DNA from: Vagococcus elongatus
Lineage (GTDB): Bacteria; Bacillota; Bacilli; Lactobacillales; Vagococcaceae
DNA length: 64,000 nucleotides
Direction: 5' to 3'
Assembly (NCBI RefSeq): GCF_003987645.1
Contig: NZ_NGKA01000004.1
Span: 80,960-144,959 of the forward strand
The notes beneath the pieces were generated by a model that did not search any database, was not told where the DNA came from, and saw nothing but the letters and a program-made list of their open reading frames with translations. Numbering within the stretch: position 1 is the stretch's first letter; each line of letters begins with the position of its first letter. The position numbers were made by a program, and so were the translations under genes. Below are positions 46,528-57,516 of this stretch, one piece after another.

Positions 46528-47058
46528 TTAGTTTTTCCCGGAAGAACCAAACCCGCCAACTCTCTCTGCTGTTGCTTTGTCTTGATCTGCTTTTAAAAAT
46601 GGTAGGAAAATCCCTTGACCAATACGATCTCCCTTTTGGATCTTTTTATCCACTAGACCAAAATTCAAAAACTGGAACATAATATGCCCTTCATTGTCCG
46701 GATTATTGTAGTAATCACTGTCAATAACCCCTACACCATTGGCCAGCCACAAATAATTTTTTAACGGATTGCTTGAACGGTTGGTCAGCTGCAAATATTC
46801 ATCCGGTCCCATATAAGCTTTAATACCCGTAGGCACTAAGGTGGGTTTCACTTCTTTTTGCAATTTTTCATTCACTGATAAAGTTTCTTTCTTCAAAACA
46901 GCTTTCAAAGTTGACGCAATCCCTTGCTTCCAAATACTTGGAACCACAACGTCTTCAGCAGCTTCAAAATCATAACCTGCTGCGCCAAATGTGGCTCTTA
47001 CTGGCAGATTTACTTTGCCGTCATAGTTTGTAATAACTTCAAATCCTCTAGTTTTCAT
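46528..47058 (-). CDS. dut: dUTP diphosphatase (trimeric type)
   Basis: The enzyme hydrolyses dUTP to dUMP and PPi. The 176-residue protein shows the trimeric dUTPase motifs AGYDFEAAEDV (motif 1, about 27-37), NRSSNPLKNY (motif 2), NGVGVIDSDYYNNPDNEGHI (motif 3), RIGQGIFLPF (motif 4) and the C-terminal VGGFGSSG (motif 5). It is longer than the 145-150 typical because of an insert between motifs 1 and 2 (about 43-70). It has its own extended -10 promoter and precedes radA. Confidence 0.93.
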   Translation of the reverse strand: MKTRGFEVITNYDGKVNLPVRATFGAAGYDFEAAEDVVVPSIWKQGIASTLKAVLKKETLSVNEKLQKEVKPTLVPTGIKAYMGPDEYLQLTNRSSNPLKNYLWLANGVGVIDSDYYNNPDNEGHIMFQFLNFGLVDKKIQKGDRIGQGIFLPFLKADQDKATAERVGGFGSSGKN

Positions 47059-47098
47059 TTTTTTCCTCTTCCCATCCCATCGATCTTAACAATACACT

Positions 47099-47107
47099 AG
47101 TATACCA
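47099..47107 (-). promoter_or_regulatory. Extended -10 promoter of dut
   Basis: TGGTATACT on the minus strand, about 41 bp before the dut ATG. The -35 is not clear. Confidence 0.4.
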
Positions 47108-47300
47108 TTATCTGGGGATAGATTGTATAGGTAAGCAATGAAACTTGTGAGTGGTTTTTAAACTACTCTACTCGTGCACTTGTAAATTTACCATGACACC
47201 CTTTAATGTAATCACAAAAGAAGCAAGTTAAAAAGGCAATCTTATAACGCTGTTTTTGTGATTGATAGCAACGTTTTTAATTATGTAGGAAGTATTTAAT

Positions 47301-48167
47301 TTATAAATACGTATATTTTTTCCGATATTTTTGTGGAGATATGCCCATTTCTTTTTTAAAACATGCTGAAAAATAACTGCTTGATTTAAAACCACAGGAT
47401 ACTGCGATATCAATAATTGCTAATTTAGTTGTCTTCAAAAACAATGTTGCTTTGCTGATTCGATATTTCATAAGATATTTACTAAAATTACAGCCAAAAT
47501 AATTTTTGAAAATCCGACTGAAATGCTCAGCTGAAATGTTAAGTTTTTGGGAAATATCCTTTAACCTTATGTCATCTTGATAGTTCTCTCGAATATATTT
47601 AACTATAAATTCTTTCTTATAATCCAAAACTTGTTCCTTAAAAACTGATTGCGAAAAAAATTTATCCGCTGATTGAAACATATAATGGAAAATATGAAAC
47701 AAGTTCCCTCGAATCAAAAATTCCGATTCAGAATGATGGGTTGAATACGCCTCAATGGTTTGGTACAGGATATTTTGTATCTTTTTTCCTATGTCATTAT
47801 CCAAATTTATTATTTCGGCAGTCGACATCAAAGAATGATTAAAAATAGATTCTTTCAACTCTTTCTGCCCTATCAAATCTGCTGAAAAAACTAAGGAATA
47901 AATACTTTTATCTCCGTCTTTATGATTGCGAACAGAATGAATGACCTGTGAGGGTAAATAAATAAGTGTTTGATCTCCTACCACAAATTGACTATCATTA
48001 ATATAGATTGTCACATTGCCCTTTTCCACGTACAAGAATTCCATCTCTTCATGCCAGTGGCTGTTGATAATCAGTTGCCTATTATCCAAGATCTTCAACT
48101 TATATATTGAAAAATGAAAAAATTCTTCTCCGTGAAAAGCTACTTCTTTTAGGTACATTTTTTCCAA
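47301..48167 (-). CDS. AraC-family regulator, probable controller of the EIIC-GH1 pair
   Basis: The 288-residue protein has an N-terminal cupin sensor (NSHWHEEMEFLYVEKGNVTIY, about 35-55, pattern) and a C-terminal AraC double HTH (about 190-286) with LKDISQKLNISAEHFSRIFKN and VSCGFKSSSYFSACFKKEMG. It is divergent from the PTS EIIC gene across 123 bp, so it probably senses a sugar and activates the EIIC-GH1 operon. Its exact inducer is unknown. Confidence 0.85.
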   Translation of the reverse strand: MEKMYLKEVAFHGEEFFHFSIYKLKILDNRQLIINSHWHEEMEFLYVEKGNVTIYINDSQFVVGDQTLIYLPSQVIHSVRNHKDGDKSIYSLVFSADLIGQKELKESIFNHSLMSTAEIINLDNDIGKKIQNILYQTIEAYSTHHSESEFLIRGNLFHIFHYMFQSADKFFSQSVFKEQVLDYKKEFIVKYIRENYQDDIRLKDISQKLNISAEHFSRIFKNYFGCNFSKYLMKYRISKATLFLKTTKLAIIDIAVSCGFKSSSYFSACFKKEMGISPQKYRKKYTYL

Positions 48168-48290
48168 TCAAAACACCTCATATCAATATTCTTATTCTTT
48201 TTAATCAAAATTCTTGTATTGGTTTTAATAATTACAGCTTATGATTAAGTAAGAATAGCTGCTATTTAAAACATACAGGAGGTAGAAATT

Positions 48291-49532
48291 TTGCATAATT
48301 TTTCAGATTGGTTATCAAACGGTTTACTCAACAAAGTGACAAAAATAAGTGAAAACAAGTATCTTGTCGCACTTAGAGACGGAATGGTCATTACTGTTCC
48401 TTTTACTATATTAGGTAGTATTTTTTTAATAGTCAATAACCTTCCCTTTACTTGGTGGAACGATTTCATTTCACCTGTCAGTTTTATTTTCGACCCCATC
48501 GTAAGCGTTACATTTGGGATGCTTTCTCTGATTGTTTTACTCGGGATAAGTTACCAAATGGCTCGGCTAAATAAAATTGATGTGGTCAGCGGTATGGTGA
48601 TCTCCGCAGTTGCCTTTATTCTGGTCATGCTCAATAATCAGTTTGAGGTAGATGTTTCAAACTTTGGTTCTGGTGGAATGTTTACTGCTATCATTGTCGC
48701 ACTTTTCTCTGGTGAACTATTGGCTTTCTTTTACAAGAAAAACTGGACAATAAAATTACCTGAAAGTGTGCCGCCAGCTGTCATGCGCTCTTTTTCTGCA
48801 CTTATCCCCGGGGCTTTAACAATTTTGTTTTTTTGGCTGATTAGAATTGTTTTAAATATAAATATCAATGATGTTATTACTAGTATTTTTGCTCCTTTAG
48901 TAACAAGCGTTGATTCATTCGGCGGAATTTTATTTGTCAGCTTTTTAATGTGCGCTTTATGGACCCTTGGAATTCATGGAAATAACGTTGTGGGTAGTGT
49001 CACTTCACCGATATTCTTGACCTTTTTGGCCAGCAATATTGAAGCTGTCACTAATGGGGACGCCCCTCAACACATTGCAGCAGACGGTTTTCTTTTGTTT
49101 GGAATGAACCTTGGCGGAACAGGCGCCATTATCGGCCTAGCCGTTTGTATGTTATTCGCAAAGAGTAAACAATACAAAACACTTGGAAAAATCTCATTTT
49201 TCCCTTCTGTGTTCGGAATCAGTGAACCGATTATGTTCGGTGTTCCAGTCGTATTAAATCCTATTCTAGCCATTCCTTTCATCGGCATTCCTTTAATTTT
49301 GCAAGGAATTACCTATTTCTTAATCAACTTTGGTATCATTGGTCATGTTGTCGCTGCTGCTCCTTGGACAACTCCTCCAATCATTGCTGGATTCCTTATT
49401 ACTGGCGGCGATTGGCGAGCAGCATTATGGCAAGGGATCGAAGTAATTCTTGCTATTATTTTATATTATCCATTTTTCAAAAAAGTAGACAACCAAGCTT
49501 TAAAAAATGAAGCAGCGATTGAAAAAATTTAA
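48291..49532 (+). CDS. PTS sugar transporter EIIC, lactose/cellobiose family (TTG start)
   Basis: This 413-residue polytopic protein has about ten membrane segments and family motifs KYLVALRDGMVITVPFTILGS (about 19-39, pattern), GIHGNNVVGSV and FGISEPIMFGVPVVLNP, the phosphotransfer-coupled substrate region. The start is TTG with AGGAGG 8 bases upstream. It imports a beta-glucoside or related disaccharide as the 6-phosphate. No EIIA or EIIB gene accompanies it, so it must borrow them. It is followed 16 bp later by a GH1 glycosidase. Confidence 0.88.
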   Translation: MHNFSDWLSNGLLNKVTKISENKYLVALRDGMVITVPFTILGSIFLIVNNLPFTWWNDFISPVSFIFDPIVSVTFGMLSLIVLLGISYQMARLNKIDVVSGMVISAVAFILVMLNNQFEVDVSNFGSGGMFTAIIVALFSGELLAFFYKKNWTIKLPESVPPAVMRSFSALIPGALTILFFWLIRIVLNININDVITSIFAPLVTSVDSFGGILFVSFLMCALWTLGIHGNNVVGSVTSPIFLTFLASNIEAVTNGDAPQHIAADGFLLFGMNLGGTGAIIGLAVCMLFAKSKQYKTLGKISFFPSVFGISEPIMFGVPVVLNPILAIPFIGIPLILQGITYFLINFGIIGHVVAAAPWTTPPIIAGFLITGGDWRAALWQGIEVILAIILYYPFFKKVDNQALKNEAAIEKI

Positions 49533-50984
<1,452 letters not shown>

Positions 50985-50986
50985 TA

Positions 50987-51028
50987 AACTTAAGAGTGTC
51001 GTATATAAAGAAACGACACTCTTAAGTT
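50987..51028. terminator. Long hairpin between GH1 and ROK kinase genes
   Basis: AACTTAAGAGTGTCGT pairs perfectly with ACGACACTCTTAAGTT (16 bp). U tracts are weak, but the position between convergent genes fits a bidirectional terminator. Confidence 0.65.
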
Positions 51029-51034
51029 ATTTGG

Positions 51035-51901
51035 TTATCTTGATATTGTATTTATGTGATGATACACCGCGCCCACTAAATTTGCGTCGTTTCTATACAC
51101 GCATGGTTTAATGTCATAGGTCATATGAGTGACTTGATTTTCCAGCATAATCTTTTTTAACTGCAACTTAAGCTGTTCCATCCAATATTCGTCAGCAGAG
51201 ATGCCTCCCCCAATTACGATTAAACCTGGATCAAAAGCCACTAATAGATTATAAATCCCAACTGCCGTATTCCTGGTAAACCTCTCAAATAACTCTACAG
51301 CTAATAAGTCGTGAGATTTTACAAGCTCTATCATTTCTTTACCCGTCACTTTTTTCTCTGTAACATTATTGTACTTTGCGACAGTCTTTACCCAACTGCC
51401 AACTTCACTCCAAGTAGTGTTGTCGCTAAACTTCATATAACCAAATTCGCCGCCAAAAAGATTGCTTCCTTTATATAATTGTCCATTGAATATAATCGAG
51501 CCTCCAACACCACTTCCAACCACAACAAACAGGGCAGAAGCACTGTCTTTAGCTGCACCCAACCATGCTTCAGCTAGGGCTGCACAATTAGCATCGTTTT
51601 CCATTGTGACCGGAACACCAAATATACTGGAAAGTTCGTCAATGATGGGGAAATTATGAATGTAAGGCACAGCGCTGACGCCTTGAATTTGTCCTAGATT
51701 TTCGTTCACAAGCCCCGGCGCACTGAATGCAACCCCTTCAATTTTTCCGTTTTTTTGGTTCGTTTGATAAACCTCAACCAACCTTTGTTTCATTTCCTCC
51801 CAGCTGTCTGGCAAAACCAAATTGCCTTTAGCTACAAGGTCAGTATCATTCCAAAGACCATATTTGATTGCACTTCCGCCAATATCAAAAGCTAATATCA
51901 A
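51035..51901 (-). CDS. ROK-family sugar kinase
   Basis: The 288-residue protein has the ATP-binding LAFDIGGSAIKYGLW (3-17), the catalytic ENDANCAALAE (D near 98) and VVVGSGVGGSII. The CxCGxxGC zinc motif common in ROK glucokinases is absent; the corresponding region reads FSDNTTWSEVGSW. This resembles ROK beta-glucoside kinases (BglK type) more than glucokinases. It starts 12 bp after xylB on the same strand and so belongs to the xylose operon. It may phosphorylate the glucose or disaccharide arm of the imported sugar. Confidence 0.85.
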   Translation of the reverse strand: MILAFDIGGSAIKYGLWNDTDLVAKGNLVLPDSWEEMKQRLVEVYQTNQKNGKIEGVAFSAPGLVNENLGQIQGVSAVPYIHNFPIIDELSSIFGVPVTMENDANCAALAEAWLGAAKDSASALFVVVGSGVGGSIIFNGQLYKGSNLFGGEFGYMKFSDNTTWSEVGSWVKTVAKYNNVTEKKVTGKEMIELVKSHDLLAVELFERFTRNTAVGIYNLLVAFDPGLIVIGGGISADEYWMEQLKLQLKKIMLENQVTHMTYDIKPCVYRNDANLVGAVYHHINTISR

Positions 51902-51913
51902 AGGTTTGCCTCC

Positions 51914-53413
51914 TCACTTGGATACATCCGCCAACTTATACGAAATATCCCTTGTACTTGAATAAATCATTTTATAGATATCGTAATATTTTTTATACTC
52001 AGAAACATTATCGTTGTCAGGATAAAATTCCTGATCATAAGTGACAAAGGTTGCCACACACGTCTCAACATTATTAAACCACTCCAACCCCATCGCTGCA
52101 ATCATTGCTGCACCTAGCCCGGGACCTTGTTCAACCTTTAGTGAACGGACGTTTGTTTCAAAAACATCTGCCTGAATCTGCATCCACAGATCACTTTTAG
52201 CACCGCCGCCAACAGAAACTATCTCTTTAAATATTTTAGCAGTATTCTCCATCATTAACTTCTGACTTTCTTTCAGAGAGAAGGTGATACCTTCAATAAC
52301 TGCTCTGGCAAAATCTGAAAACTTATGAGACGCATCGATTCCCACAAAGCTGCCTCTTATTTTTCCGTCAATATAAGGTGTTCGTTCACCCATAATAAAT
52401 GGTACAAAAAGTAAACCATTCGCTCCCGGAACACTTTGGGCAGCCTCGTCAAGTATTTCTTCAAAGGTTCGTTCTCCTCCAAATATCTCTTTGAACCATG
52501 ATAAACTTTGACCCGCTGCCAAAGTTACTCCCATAGAATAGTAACTCTTTGGCATGACATGATTAAAGAAGTGAAGCTTACCGTGGTAATCTTTTTCTTC
52601 CACTCCTTCATATGAAAGGAAAACGCCTGACGTACCAATGCTGCACATAGCTCTATCTTCTGAAATAATCCCTGCACCAAAAGAAGCACACGCATTGTCT
52701 GCCCCTCCTGCAAAAACTTTTACCGAGTTTTTAAAGCCAAATTTTGCTAATAACGATTGCTGAATTGTCCCGACTTCTCCAAACGAATCAATCAACTCTG
52801 GTAACTGGTTTGAAGAAATGTTAAATTCTGATAAAATATCCGAGTCCCACTCTTTTTCTGTCACATTCAACATCAATGTTCCCGCAGCATCAGAATACTC
52901 CGTGCATCGTTTTCCTGTGAGATAATAAGATAGATAATCTTTCGGCAAAAGAACAGTTCCTACCTTTCCCCAAATTTCAGGTTCATGTTCCATCACCCAT
53001 AAAATTTTGGGCAGTGTAAAACCTTCTAAGGCAATATTTTTAGTTTTGCTAAGCAGGGAATCCCCTAATCTTTCAGAAATTTCCTGACATTGTTTAGTCG
53101 TTCTGACATCATTCCATAAGATGGCATCTCTCAGGACGTCCCCTTTCTGGTCCAACAAAACTAGACTATGCATCTGACCTGAAATGCTAAGACCTTCCAA
53201 ATTTTCCTTTAAATCTGGACATTTTACAATTAGATCTTTTAACACATTCTCTAAGGCCATTATCCAATCCCTTGGTTTCTGCTCGCTGTGCCCTTTTTGT
53301 GGATGATACAACTTGTAATCACTTGATGATTGAAAAAGCACTTCACCATTTTTATTTACAACCAGTCCTTTAAGAGAACTTGTTCCTAAATCGACCCCTA
53401 GCACGTAACTCAT
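51914..53413 (-). CDS. xylB: Xylulokinase
   Basis: This FGGY kinase has 499 residues from the ATG at 53411-53413, which has GAGAGG 9 bases upstream; an ATG 9 bases earlier touches that site. It shows LGVDLGTSSLKGLVV (5-19), ISGQMHSLVLLD (substrate Gln-Met-His as in XylB), DAAGTLMLNV and the C-terminal VSVGGGAKSDLWMQIQADVF. It makes D-xylulose-5-phosphate for the pentose phosphate or phosphoketolase route. It is downstream of the interrupted alpha-xylosidase, after a hairpin. Confidence 0.95.
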   Translation of the reverse strand: MSYVLGVDLGTSSLKGLVVNKNGEVLFQSSSDYKLYHPQKGHSEQKPRDWIMALENVLKDLIVKCPDLKENLEGLSISGQMHSLVLLDQKGDVLRDAILWNDVRTTKQCQEISERLGDSLLSKTKNIALEGFTLPKILWVMEHEPEIWGKVGTVLLPKDYLSYYLTGKRCTEYSDAAGTLMLNVTEKEWDSDILSEFNISSNQLPELIDSFGEVGTIQQSLLAKFGFKNSVKVFAGGADNACASFGAGIISEDRAMCSIGTSGVFLSYEGVEEKDYHGKLHFFNHVMPKSYYSMGVTLAAGQSLSWFKEIFGGERTFEEILDEAAQSVPGANGLLFVPFIMGERTPYIDGKIRGSFVGIDASHKFSDFARAVIEGITFSLKESQKLMMENTAKIFKEIVSVGGGAKSDLWMQIQADVFETNVRSLKVEQGPGLGAAMIAAMGLEWFNNVETCVATFVTYDQEFYPDNDNVSEYKKYYDIYKMIYSSTRDISYKLADVSK

Positions 53414-53440
53414 GATTTCCATCCTCTCTTCTAAATGAAA

Positions 53441-53464
53441 AGCTGAAACGTATTTGTTTCAGCT
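53441..53464 (-). terminator. Intercistronic hairpin between xylS and xylB
   Basis: AGCTGAAAC/GTTTCAGCT with a 6-base loop is followed on the minus strand by TTTTCATT. It can act as a partial terminator or an mRNA 3'-end stabiliser within the operon. Confidence 0.55.
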
Positions 53465-53475
53465 CATGTATATAT

Positions 53476-55755
53476 TTAGTTTACTGTTAATTGAATTTTG
53501 TCTCCTGAAACAAATTCCTTAACAACTTCCGTCCCAGTATGGATGACAAGAGTATTTTCTCCTTCTAAGCCTTCCAAATTGACCGTATAATTATTATCTT
53601 CTTTTATTACGACAACTTTTCCTACAACATTTCCTAGACAATCCACTAATTCCTGTTCGTGTTTTCCGTTTTCCAGCTGATAACAATGTATTTCTACATC
53701 CTTGTTGTAATCGTATAATACGCTGCTATGCTCTTTTTCGCTCATAACTAAAATGCTGTTTTCTTTTACCCACACAGGAAGACTCAAATAATCGTGAGTT
53801 TCCTCTATCCAAACGCCACTTTCTTTTACTTCTTTAAAGTCGCCATTTAGTAATTGCGTCCACTTTCCTTCAGGTAAATAATATGAAACATCACCTGTTT
53901 CAGAAAGCACCGGGGTAACCATGACATTATCTCCCAAGAAATACTGCTTATCCACAAAATAACTGTTTTTATCCGAAGTGTATTCTAAAAACAATGGTCT
54001 CATCATTGGCACTCCTGTTTTAGCAGTATAAACAGCTTGCTGATAAAGATATGGCATCAATTTTACTTTTAATTTTGTGAATTCCCGTGTCACACTTACA
54101 GCTTCTTCATCGTAATTCCAAGGAACTCTATATTCAATACTTCCATGATAACGGCTGTGGGTCGATAACAGACCAAACTGTGTCCAACGTTTATAGATAT
54201 CTGGCGAAGCATTATCTTCAAATCCACCTATGTCATGACTCCAATATCCAAATCCGGAAAGAAGAAATGAAAGACCGCCTCGAATAGTTTCTGCCATTGA
54301 CACATATTCCGAAAGATTGTCTCCTCCCCAATGTACTGGGAATTTTTGCGAGCCAACAGTTCCTGAACGGGCAAATAAGACAGCTTCATTTTTCCCTCTT
54401 TTTTCTTCCAGTAATTCAAATACCACTTTGTTAAATAGATAACTATAGTAGTTATGAGCTCTCTTTGGATCGGAACCATCGAAATAAATGACATCAGTTG
54501 GAATTCGTTCACCAAAATCTGTCTTGAAGGCATCTACTCCCATATCCAAAAGACGAGACAAATGACCGCGATACCATTCAACAGCTTCTGGATTAGTAAA
54601 ATCGACAATGCCTTGTCCAGCCTGCCACATATCCCACTGCCAAACAGAACCATCTTCTCTTTTCAAGAAATAACCTTTCTCCTCGCATTCCTGATATAGA
54701 GGAGATTTTTGCCCAATATATGGGTTGATCCATAAACTCACCTTGATACCTTTATCATGAATCCTTTTAATCATTCCTACAGGATCCGGGAACAAGTCTT
54801 CATTCCACGTGAAGTTAGTCTACTCAAATTCCTTCATCCAAAAACAGTCAAAATGGAAAACTTCTAGTGGAATATTTCGCTCAATCATGCCATCAATAAA
54901 TTTCATGACTGTTTCCTCACTATAATCAGTGGTAAAAGATGTTGATAGCCACAAACCAAAGGACCACGCTGGAGGCAGTGAAGGTTTCCCTGTTAGACTG
55001 GTATAATTTTCTAACACATCTTTTGGTGTGTCGCCATAGATGATGATGTATTCCAGCTCCTCTCCCTCCACACTAAATTGTGCCCGAGACACATTTTCAG
55101 AGGCAATTTCATAAGACACTTCCCCTGGGTGATTGACAAATACGCCATAGCCATTACTGCTTAGATAAAAAGGAATATTTTTATAGGCTTGTTCACTTCC
55201 TGTGCCACCGTCTTTATTCCAAATATCTACAGTTTGACCGTTCTTAATAAACGGTGTAAACCTTTCACCCAGCCCATAAATCAATTCATCCACTCCGAGG
55301 GTCAACTGTTCACGCATATAATGCGTACCATCTTCCAGAGTGATTTCACCTTGAGCACCAAATTTTGAGGATGTCAGCACTCGATTTTTCCCGAAAAATT
55401 CCAGTTGGAATTTTTCGTTTAATTTAGCCGAAACTTTTAAGTCGCCCGATTGTAGAGATACTTCTTCATTCTCATGGGTCACAATAACTTCAGTATCTTG
55501 CTGATTCAACTGAAAATCTGGTCCTCGATTTTTCCCTTGATGATGCACAATACGAACAGAAATCATGTTTTCTCCGGGGCTGCTTAGCGTGATTGTACTC
55601 ATGCCTATATTAAGAGTGCTTCCTCTAGATACAACTTTTCTATAAGGCGCGTATAGCACCAAAGAATCTTCTCTCTTATCAAAAGTGTAGACTTCCTTAG
55701 GTGATTGAACTACAAACCCAGCTTTTACCATCCAATATCCATCTGTAAATTTCAT
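53476..55755 (-). pseudogene. xylS: GH31 alpha-xylosidase (XylS/YicI-like), interrupted by one in-frame TAG
   Basis: Read through, this is a 759-residue GH31 enzyme close to E. coli YicI in length and motifs. The N-terminal part (residues 1-311) ends in FHFDCFWMKEFE, then TAG at 54820-54822, then TNFTWNED and FPDPVGMIKR in the same frame. YicI has a Trp at about this place, so a single TGG-to-TAG change explains it. The catalytic region lies after the stop: KTDFGERIPTD (nucleophile Asp, about 413) and WSHDIGGFE (acid/base Asp). The rest shows no frameshift. A TTG at 54793-54795 could start the second half, without a good ribosome site. Alternatives are a sequencing error or stop read-through. 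The family hydrolyses alpha-xylosides such as isoprimeverose. Confidence 0.85.
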
Positions 55756-55765
55756 AAAATCCTCC

Positions 55766-56590
55766 TTATTTTATAGCGCCGTCTGAAATACCTTTTACAA
55801 CATGTTTTTGCAAGGCAACAAATAATATAATAATAGGAACAATCACAACAACTAGAGCAGCAAGAGCTAAGTGCCATTGTTTATTAAACTCTCCGAAGAA
55901 ATAAAACATCTTTAATGGAATAGTGTACATGCCCTCTTTATTAACGCTCAGTGAAGGTAACAAATAATCATTCCAGAACCATAGTGAATCTAAAACAATG
56001 ATTGTCACAGTCGTTGGTTTCAGCAACGGTAAAATAATGGTCCAATATATCTTAAATGTGGATGCACCATCAATTACAGCTGCTTCATCTAATGATCTTG
56101 GAATCCCCCGTAAGGCCCCATAATACATAAAAGTTGCCATACTAGTTGCTAATCCAATATACATAACAACAAGCCCAGCCCGATTCAACATGTTCACTTT
56201 TCCAAAAATTGATACCAACGGAATCATAATACCTTGAAATGGAACTAGCAAGCCAATAGCGATAAAAAAATACAATCCTGAACTAAGTTTACTTTTGTTT
56301 CTCGATAAACCGTATGCTGCCATTGAAGAAACAATCACAACAAAGAATAATGAAAAAATGGTAATCAATATAGAATTCAAAGCGGTGTTTTTAAAATCCA
56401 ACTTGTCCAGCGCAGTCGTATAATTACTGAATTCTAGGCCTTCAGGCAATCCCAAAGTATCCTGAAAAATTTGAGATTTAGTTTTGAAAGAATTTATCAC
56501 GATCAAGTAAAATGGATATATCCACACGCAGGAAAAAAAAATTCCAATTAAAACCGTACCTGTCTTCTTCAGTTTCCTTTTATCTTTCAT
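55766..56590 (-). CDS. Carbohydrate ABC transporter permease 2 (MalG-like)
   Basis: The 274-residue permease has about six membrane segments and the cytoplasmic EAA loop EAAVIDGASTFKIYWTIILP (about 174-193). It pairs with the preceding MalF-like permease, whose gene overlaps it by one base. It is followed 10 bp later by the alpha-xylosidase gene, supporting import of an alpha-xyloside. There is no ATPase gene in the operon. Confidence 0.93.
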   Translation of the reverse strand: MKDKRKLKKTGTVLIGIFFSCVWIYPFYLIVINSFKTKSQIFQDTLGLPEGLEFSNYTTALDKLDFKNTALNSILITIFSLFFVVIVSSMAAYGLSRNKSKLSSGLYFFIAIGLLVPFQGIMIPLVSIFGKVNMLNRAGLVVMYIGLATSMATFMYYGALRGIPRSLDEAAVIDGASTFKIYWTIILPLLKPTTVTIIVLDSLWFWNDYLLPSLSVNKEGMYTIPLKMFYFFGEFNKQWHLALAALVVVIVPIIILFVALQKHVVKGISDGAIK

Positions 56591-57477
56591 TATGCATCAC
56601 TCTCTTTTCTTCTTGTAACGGAAATCTGGATTATTGAAATTATCACAATAATCAACAAGAAAATCATAGCCTTTGCCTGTGCATACCCCATATTCCTCAT
56701 AGAAAAGGCTTCATTATAAATATTCATGGCCGTCATCTGAGTTGAGTTATATGGCCCTCCAGCAGTTAATGCTAAATTCTGATCATACATCTTAAAAGCA
56801 CTCGAAAGCGTCAAGAAAAGTGTCACTGTAAAGGCGGGCATAATCATTGGCAATTTCACTCTAAAAAACTTTTGAATTGCTGAAGCTCCATCTATTTCTG
56901 CTGCTTCAATGATTTCTCCAGGTATACTATTTAAATAAGATATATAAATTAGCATAATATATCCGCACATTTGCCACACAAACAAAATTACTAGCCCCCA
57001 AAAACCTGTTTGGGGTGTATTTAACCAGTCATTAAAACCTGCAATCCCTGTGATATCAGCAATACTCGTAAAAACTTTATTAAAAATAAATTGCCAAATG
57101 AATCCTAGAATAATCCCTCCAATAAGGTTTGGCATAAAAAATACTGTTCGGAAAAGAGTACTCCACTTACCAAGTTTTTGAGTAACTAAAACCGCCAAAC
57201 TTAGAGCGACAACATTTATCAAGATGATACTAACGACTGAAAACTTCGCTGTAAAAATTAAGCTGTTAATAAATGTCTCATCTTTAAATACTTTGATATA
57301 ATTTTCAAACCCTAAGAATACACCGACAGTATTTCCATTCCAATCTGTAAGCGAATAGTAGCCACCTATAAATAAAGGAATAAATAAAACAGCCATCAGG
57401 GCCAGCAAAGCAGGAAGCAGCAATAACCAAAAGGATTTCGATTTATTAGTTAACACACTTAATCTCCTCTCTTTCAA
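56590..57477 (-). CDS. Carbohydrate ABC transporter permease 1 (MalF-like)
   Basis: The 295-residue permease has six or so hydrophobic segments (first at about 14-34) and the EAA loop EAAEIDGASAIQKFFRVKLP (about 190-209). It forms the channel with the MalG-like protein. A perfect hairpin separates its gene from that of the binding protein upstream, which would favour more binding protein than permease. The ATPase must come from elsewhere, as with the shared MsmK-type ATPases of Gram-positive bacteria. Confidence 0.93.
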   Translation of the reverse strand: MKERRLSVLTNKSKSFWLLLLPALLALMAVLFIPLFIGGYYSLTDWNGNTVGVFLGFENYIKVFKDETFINSLIFTAKFSVVSIILINVVALSLAVLVTQKLGKWSTLFRTVFFMPNLIGGIILGFIWQFIFNKVFTSIADITGIAGFNDWLNTPQTGFWGLVILFVWQMCGYIMLIYISYLNSIPGEIIEAAEIDGASAIQKFFRVKLPMIMPAFTVTLFLTLSSAFKMYDQNLALTAGGPYNSTQMTAMNIYNEAFSMRNMGYAQAKAMIFLLIIVIISIIQISVTRRKESDA

Positions 57478-57509
57478 AATGTAGATGGGAGTGAACCTCC
57501 CATCTACAT
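57476..57509 (-). terminator. Intercistronic hairpin between binding-protein and permease genes
   Basis: ATGTAGATGGGAG and CTCCCATCTACAT form a perfect 13-bp stem with a 5-base loop, followed on the minus strand by TTTT. It is a probable partial terminator or stabiliser setting the ratio of binding protein to permease. Confidence 0.65.
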
Positions 57510-57516
57510 TTTCTTT

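Noticed and set aside
53476..55755. Two separate GH31 genes
   Set aside because: The two pieces are in the same frame, complementary in domain content and separated only by one stop codon; the second has no proper start.
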